This document shows, piece by piece, positions 62,167 to 64,000 of a stretch of DNA of 64,000 nt. Source of the stretch: Acidobacteriota bacterium (GTDB taxonomy: Bacteria > Acidobacteriota > Vicinamibacteria > Vicinamibacterales > 2-12-FULL-66-21); NCBI GenBank assembly GCA_016184105.1, contig JACPDI010000022.1:143521-207520 (forward strand), read 5' to 3'. Positions within the stretch are counted from its first letter, which is position 1; every line of letters starts with the position of its first letter. The position numbers and the translations under genes were made by a program. A model generated the notes under the pieces. That model was not told where the DNA came from and made no database searches. It saw only the letters and a program-made list of their open reading frames with translations.

Positions 62167-64000
62167 TCAGCGCACGATCATGTAGCCCTGCATCTCCTGG
62201 TGGAGCGCCGAGCAGAAGTTCGTGCAGTAGTAGGGATAGACCCCCTTCTTGTCCGCCTTGAAGGTGACGGTCTTGGTCTCTCCGGGGTCCACGACGATGT
62301 TGATGTTGTAGTCGAGGAGGCCGAACCCGTGCAGCTCGTCGGTCGTCTGCTCGATGTTCGTGATCGCCACGGTGACCTCGTCGCCCGCCCGCAGCTCGAA
62401 GTCGGTCGGCGTCAGCGTCGATCGCACGGCAATCATCTTGACGAGCACCTTGCTGCCGCTGCGCGTGAGGCCGGCGTCCTTCACGTCCCAGATCGCGTGC
62501 GGATGCTTGTTTTCTTCCTTCGGGTACACCTCGATCGGCTTCAGCTTGTCCGCCTTGATCATCTGCGCGTAGTGCGGCTCGGGCTCCGTGAAGGCGTCGT
62601 AGAGCAGCTTCATCTTCTCGTCGCTGATGTCCACGAGCTGCGAGGACTCCGGCTGCGACGGCCCGACCGAAAGATGACGGCCGTGCGAGAGCTTGTTGAG
62701 GCCGATGAGGTACTTGCCGTCCGGGCTCACCGTGTCCCCTTCGGCGGCGCTCAGGTGCCCGATGGAGTACGACATCGGGACCTTGTCGACGACCTCCCAC
62801 GTGCCGAGCTTCCACTTCGCGATCGCACTGTCCACGAAGAGCGACGTGTAGGCATACCCGTCCGGGCCGAACTGCGTGTGCAGCGGTCCGAGCCCCACGG
62901 GCACTTCGGCGTCCTTGATCGATTCGTATTTCAGCACCGGGATGCCGTCCTCGTTGCCGGTGAAGTCCTTGTTCTTCATCGCGGTCTGGACTTTTTCCCA
63001 GTTGAACGCGGTCGTCACCCCCTGGAGCTTTCCGGACCCGATGACGTACTTGCCGTCGGGCGACACGTCGACGCCGTGCGGCGACTTGCCGCAGGGCATG
63101 AAGTAGACCAGCCCCGGAAATTCCCTGGGATCGAGGACCTTGACGCCGCCGATCATCTGGCCGCGTCCCGCCGCCGCGAGCTTCTCGGCCATCCGCCAGT
63201 CCACCGCGGCGATGTAGTCGCGGTCGCGCTGCGACGCGGTCACCTCGAGCTTGCCGGTGGCGCGCTCGGTGTTGTACGCCGTGAAGAAGACCCAGCCGTC
63301 CGACAGCTTCTTGCCGGCATCGCCGATGTCGTAGTCGAACGGCGGCACGACGATCTGCCAGCCGATCGACATGTGGCCCGTCTTGGGATCGATCTTGATG
63401 CCCGTGAGGACCCCCTTGTAGTCGGTGGCGTACTTGGACACTTCGACGGCGGTCCCCTTGGGGATCGGGATCGAGAAGCGCGACGCCATCACCGAGTACT
63501 CCGTGTTCGGCGTCACGAAGGCGGACCCGTGATTGCCCGACACATTCGGCACGGGGCCGATGATCTGCTTCGTCTTGAAGTCACGCAGGTCGATGCGCGC
63601 GATGCGCCCGTTCATCTCGTTGACGAACAGCCAGCGGCCGTCGTAGTCGCCGTTGGTCTCCGACAGCGACGGATGGTGGACGTCGCCCCAGGTCAGGTTG
63701 CCCAGCATCGCCTTGCTCTCGTCGTCGAAGCCGTAGCCGGTGGCCGGGTACGGCGTGAAGACGGGGATCGTCGAGAGGTGCCGCATCGAGGGAACGCCGT
63801 AGACGTAGATCTGCCCGGAGTGGCCGCCGGAGGCGAAGAAGTAGTACTCGTCGAGGTCTCCCGGTGCGACGTAGGTCTTGACTGCCGCCTGGGCGGCATC
63901 GGATTGCGTGCCCGCGCGCTCCCCGCGCTTGGGTGCGCCCGGCGCGCACTGTTGCGCCAGGAGCGCGCTCGCGAGCACGCCGGCGAGCGCCCACGCCGCC
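62167..64000 (-). CDS. nosZ: nitrous-oxide reductase, clade II, 5' end outside window
   Basis: The frame is open from the right edge to the TGA at 62167; at least 611 codons visible. N-terminus is cut: AAWALAGVLASALLAQQC is part of a signal peptide whose start lies beyond 64000. NosZ marks: TWGDVHHPSLSETNGDYDGR (His ligands of CuZ; DVHH pattern typical of clade II), GNHGSAFVTPNTEY, YFMPCGKSPHGVDVSPDGKY, GPLHTQFGPDGYAYTSLFVD, HYAQMI; CuA domain at the end with GVYPYYCTNFCSALHQEMQG. Reduces N2O to N2 in the periplasm. Confidence 0.96.
   Translation of the reverse strand, partial: AAWALAGVLASALLAQQCAPGAPKRGERAGTQSDAAQAAVKTYVAPGDLDEYYFFASGGHSGQIYVYGVPSMRHLSTIPVFTPYPATGYGFDDESKAMLGNLTWGDVHHPSLSETNGDYDGRWLFVNEMNGRIARIDLRDFKTKQIIGPVPNVSGNHGSAFVTPNTEYSVMASRFSIPIPKGTAVEVSKYATDYKGVLTGIKIDPKTGHMSIGWQIVVPPFDYDIGDAGKKLSDGWVFFTAYNTERATGKLEVTASQRDRDYIAAVDWRMAEKLAAAGRGQMIGGVKVLDPREFPGLVYFMPCGKSPHGVDVSPDGKYVIGSGKLQGVTTAFNWEKVQTAMKNKDFTGNEDGIPVLKYESIKDAEVPVGLGPLHTQFGPDGYAYTSLFVDSAIAKWKLGTWEVVDKVPMSYSIGHLSAAEGDTVSPDGKYLIGLNKLSHGRHLSVGPSQPESSQLVDISDEKMKLLYDAFTEPEPHYAQMIKADKLKPIEVYPKEENKHPHAIWDVKDAGLTRSGSKVLVKMIAVRSTLTPTDFELRAGDEVTVAITNIEQTTDELHGFGLLDYNINIVVDPGETKTVTFKADKKGVYPYYCTNFCSALHQEMQGYMIVR

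Overview
High-GC (roughly 65-70%) bacterial chromosome. The two very large MacB-like ABC permeases of the 'acidobacterial duplicated orphan permease' type (33055-35502 and 49891-52344), a clade II nitrous-oxide reductase cluster and several acidobacteria-flavoured hypothetical genes point to Acidobacteriota, most likely class Vicinamibacteria. This placement is inferred from gene content; there is no rRNA in the window. Genes are tightly packed, and many are coupled by ATGA, GTGA or TGATG overlaps, which I used to fix starts.

Layout. 1-5.3 kb: proline dehydrogenase (cut by the left edge), NRAMP metal transporter plus universal stress protein, a DUF4920 lipid/periplasmic-type protein, tRNA-Leu(UAA), bactofilin, SYLF protein, PdxH. 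5.3-8 kb: stomatin/NfeD pair, then a decayed [NiFe]-hydrogenase accessory locus (electron-transfer subunits) that ends abruptly at a palindromic repeat. 8-13 kb: YyaL-type thioredoxin-domain protein, a DUF2231 fragment, an ABC exporter. 13-21 kb: M48 protease/BrkB/YtxH envelope cluster, an MlaE-F-D lipid-transport operon and a sigma-54 activator. 21-27 kb: isoaspartyl methyltransferase and a complete leucine-degradation (liu) operon: methylcrotonyl-CoA carboxylase subunits, methylglutaconyl-CoA hydratase and HMG-CoA lyase. 27-37.5 kb: L,D-transpeptidase, two stand-alone receivers, VOC protein, malic enzyme, an ADOP permease, a HTH membrane protein, a FluC fluoride channel with DUF190. 37.5-43 kb: arginine/ornithine/carbamoyl-phosphate cluster (ArgF, ArcC, PyrB-like, RocD and a frameshifted GTPase). 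43-57.8 kb: radical SAM protein, a receiver lacking its phospho-acceptor, a winged-helix/TPR regulator, gamma-glutamyltransferase, a second ADOP permease, hydrolase, aldo/keto reductase, porin, a YjbQ-like protein and a subtilase. 57.9-64 kb: nos cluster (nosZ-B-D-F-L-Y), with nosZ cut by the right edge.

Two families of palindromic REP-like repeats run through the window. Family A has the core GGGACAGTCACACTTTCC and four copies; family B has GGGGTCGGGAGCCTTTTTC, one full copy and one half copy. They sit on stop codons, next to the tRNA, at a gene-deletion scar, and in frame inside two genes (liuA and nosY). No REP-associated transposase is encoded here, so they would be mobilised in trans. 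The repeats and at least five decayed genes suggest ongoing erosion of accessory functions beside intact core catabolism and denitrification.
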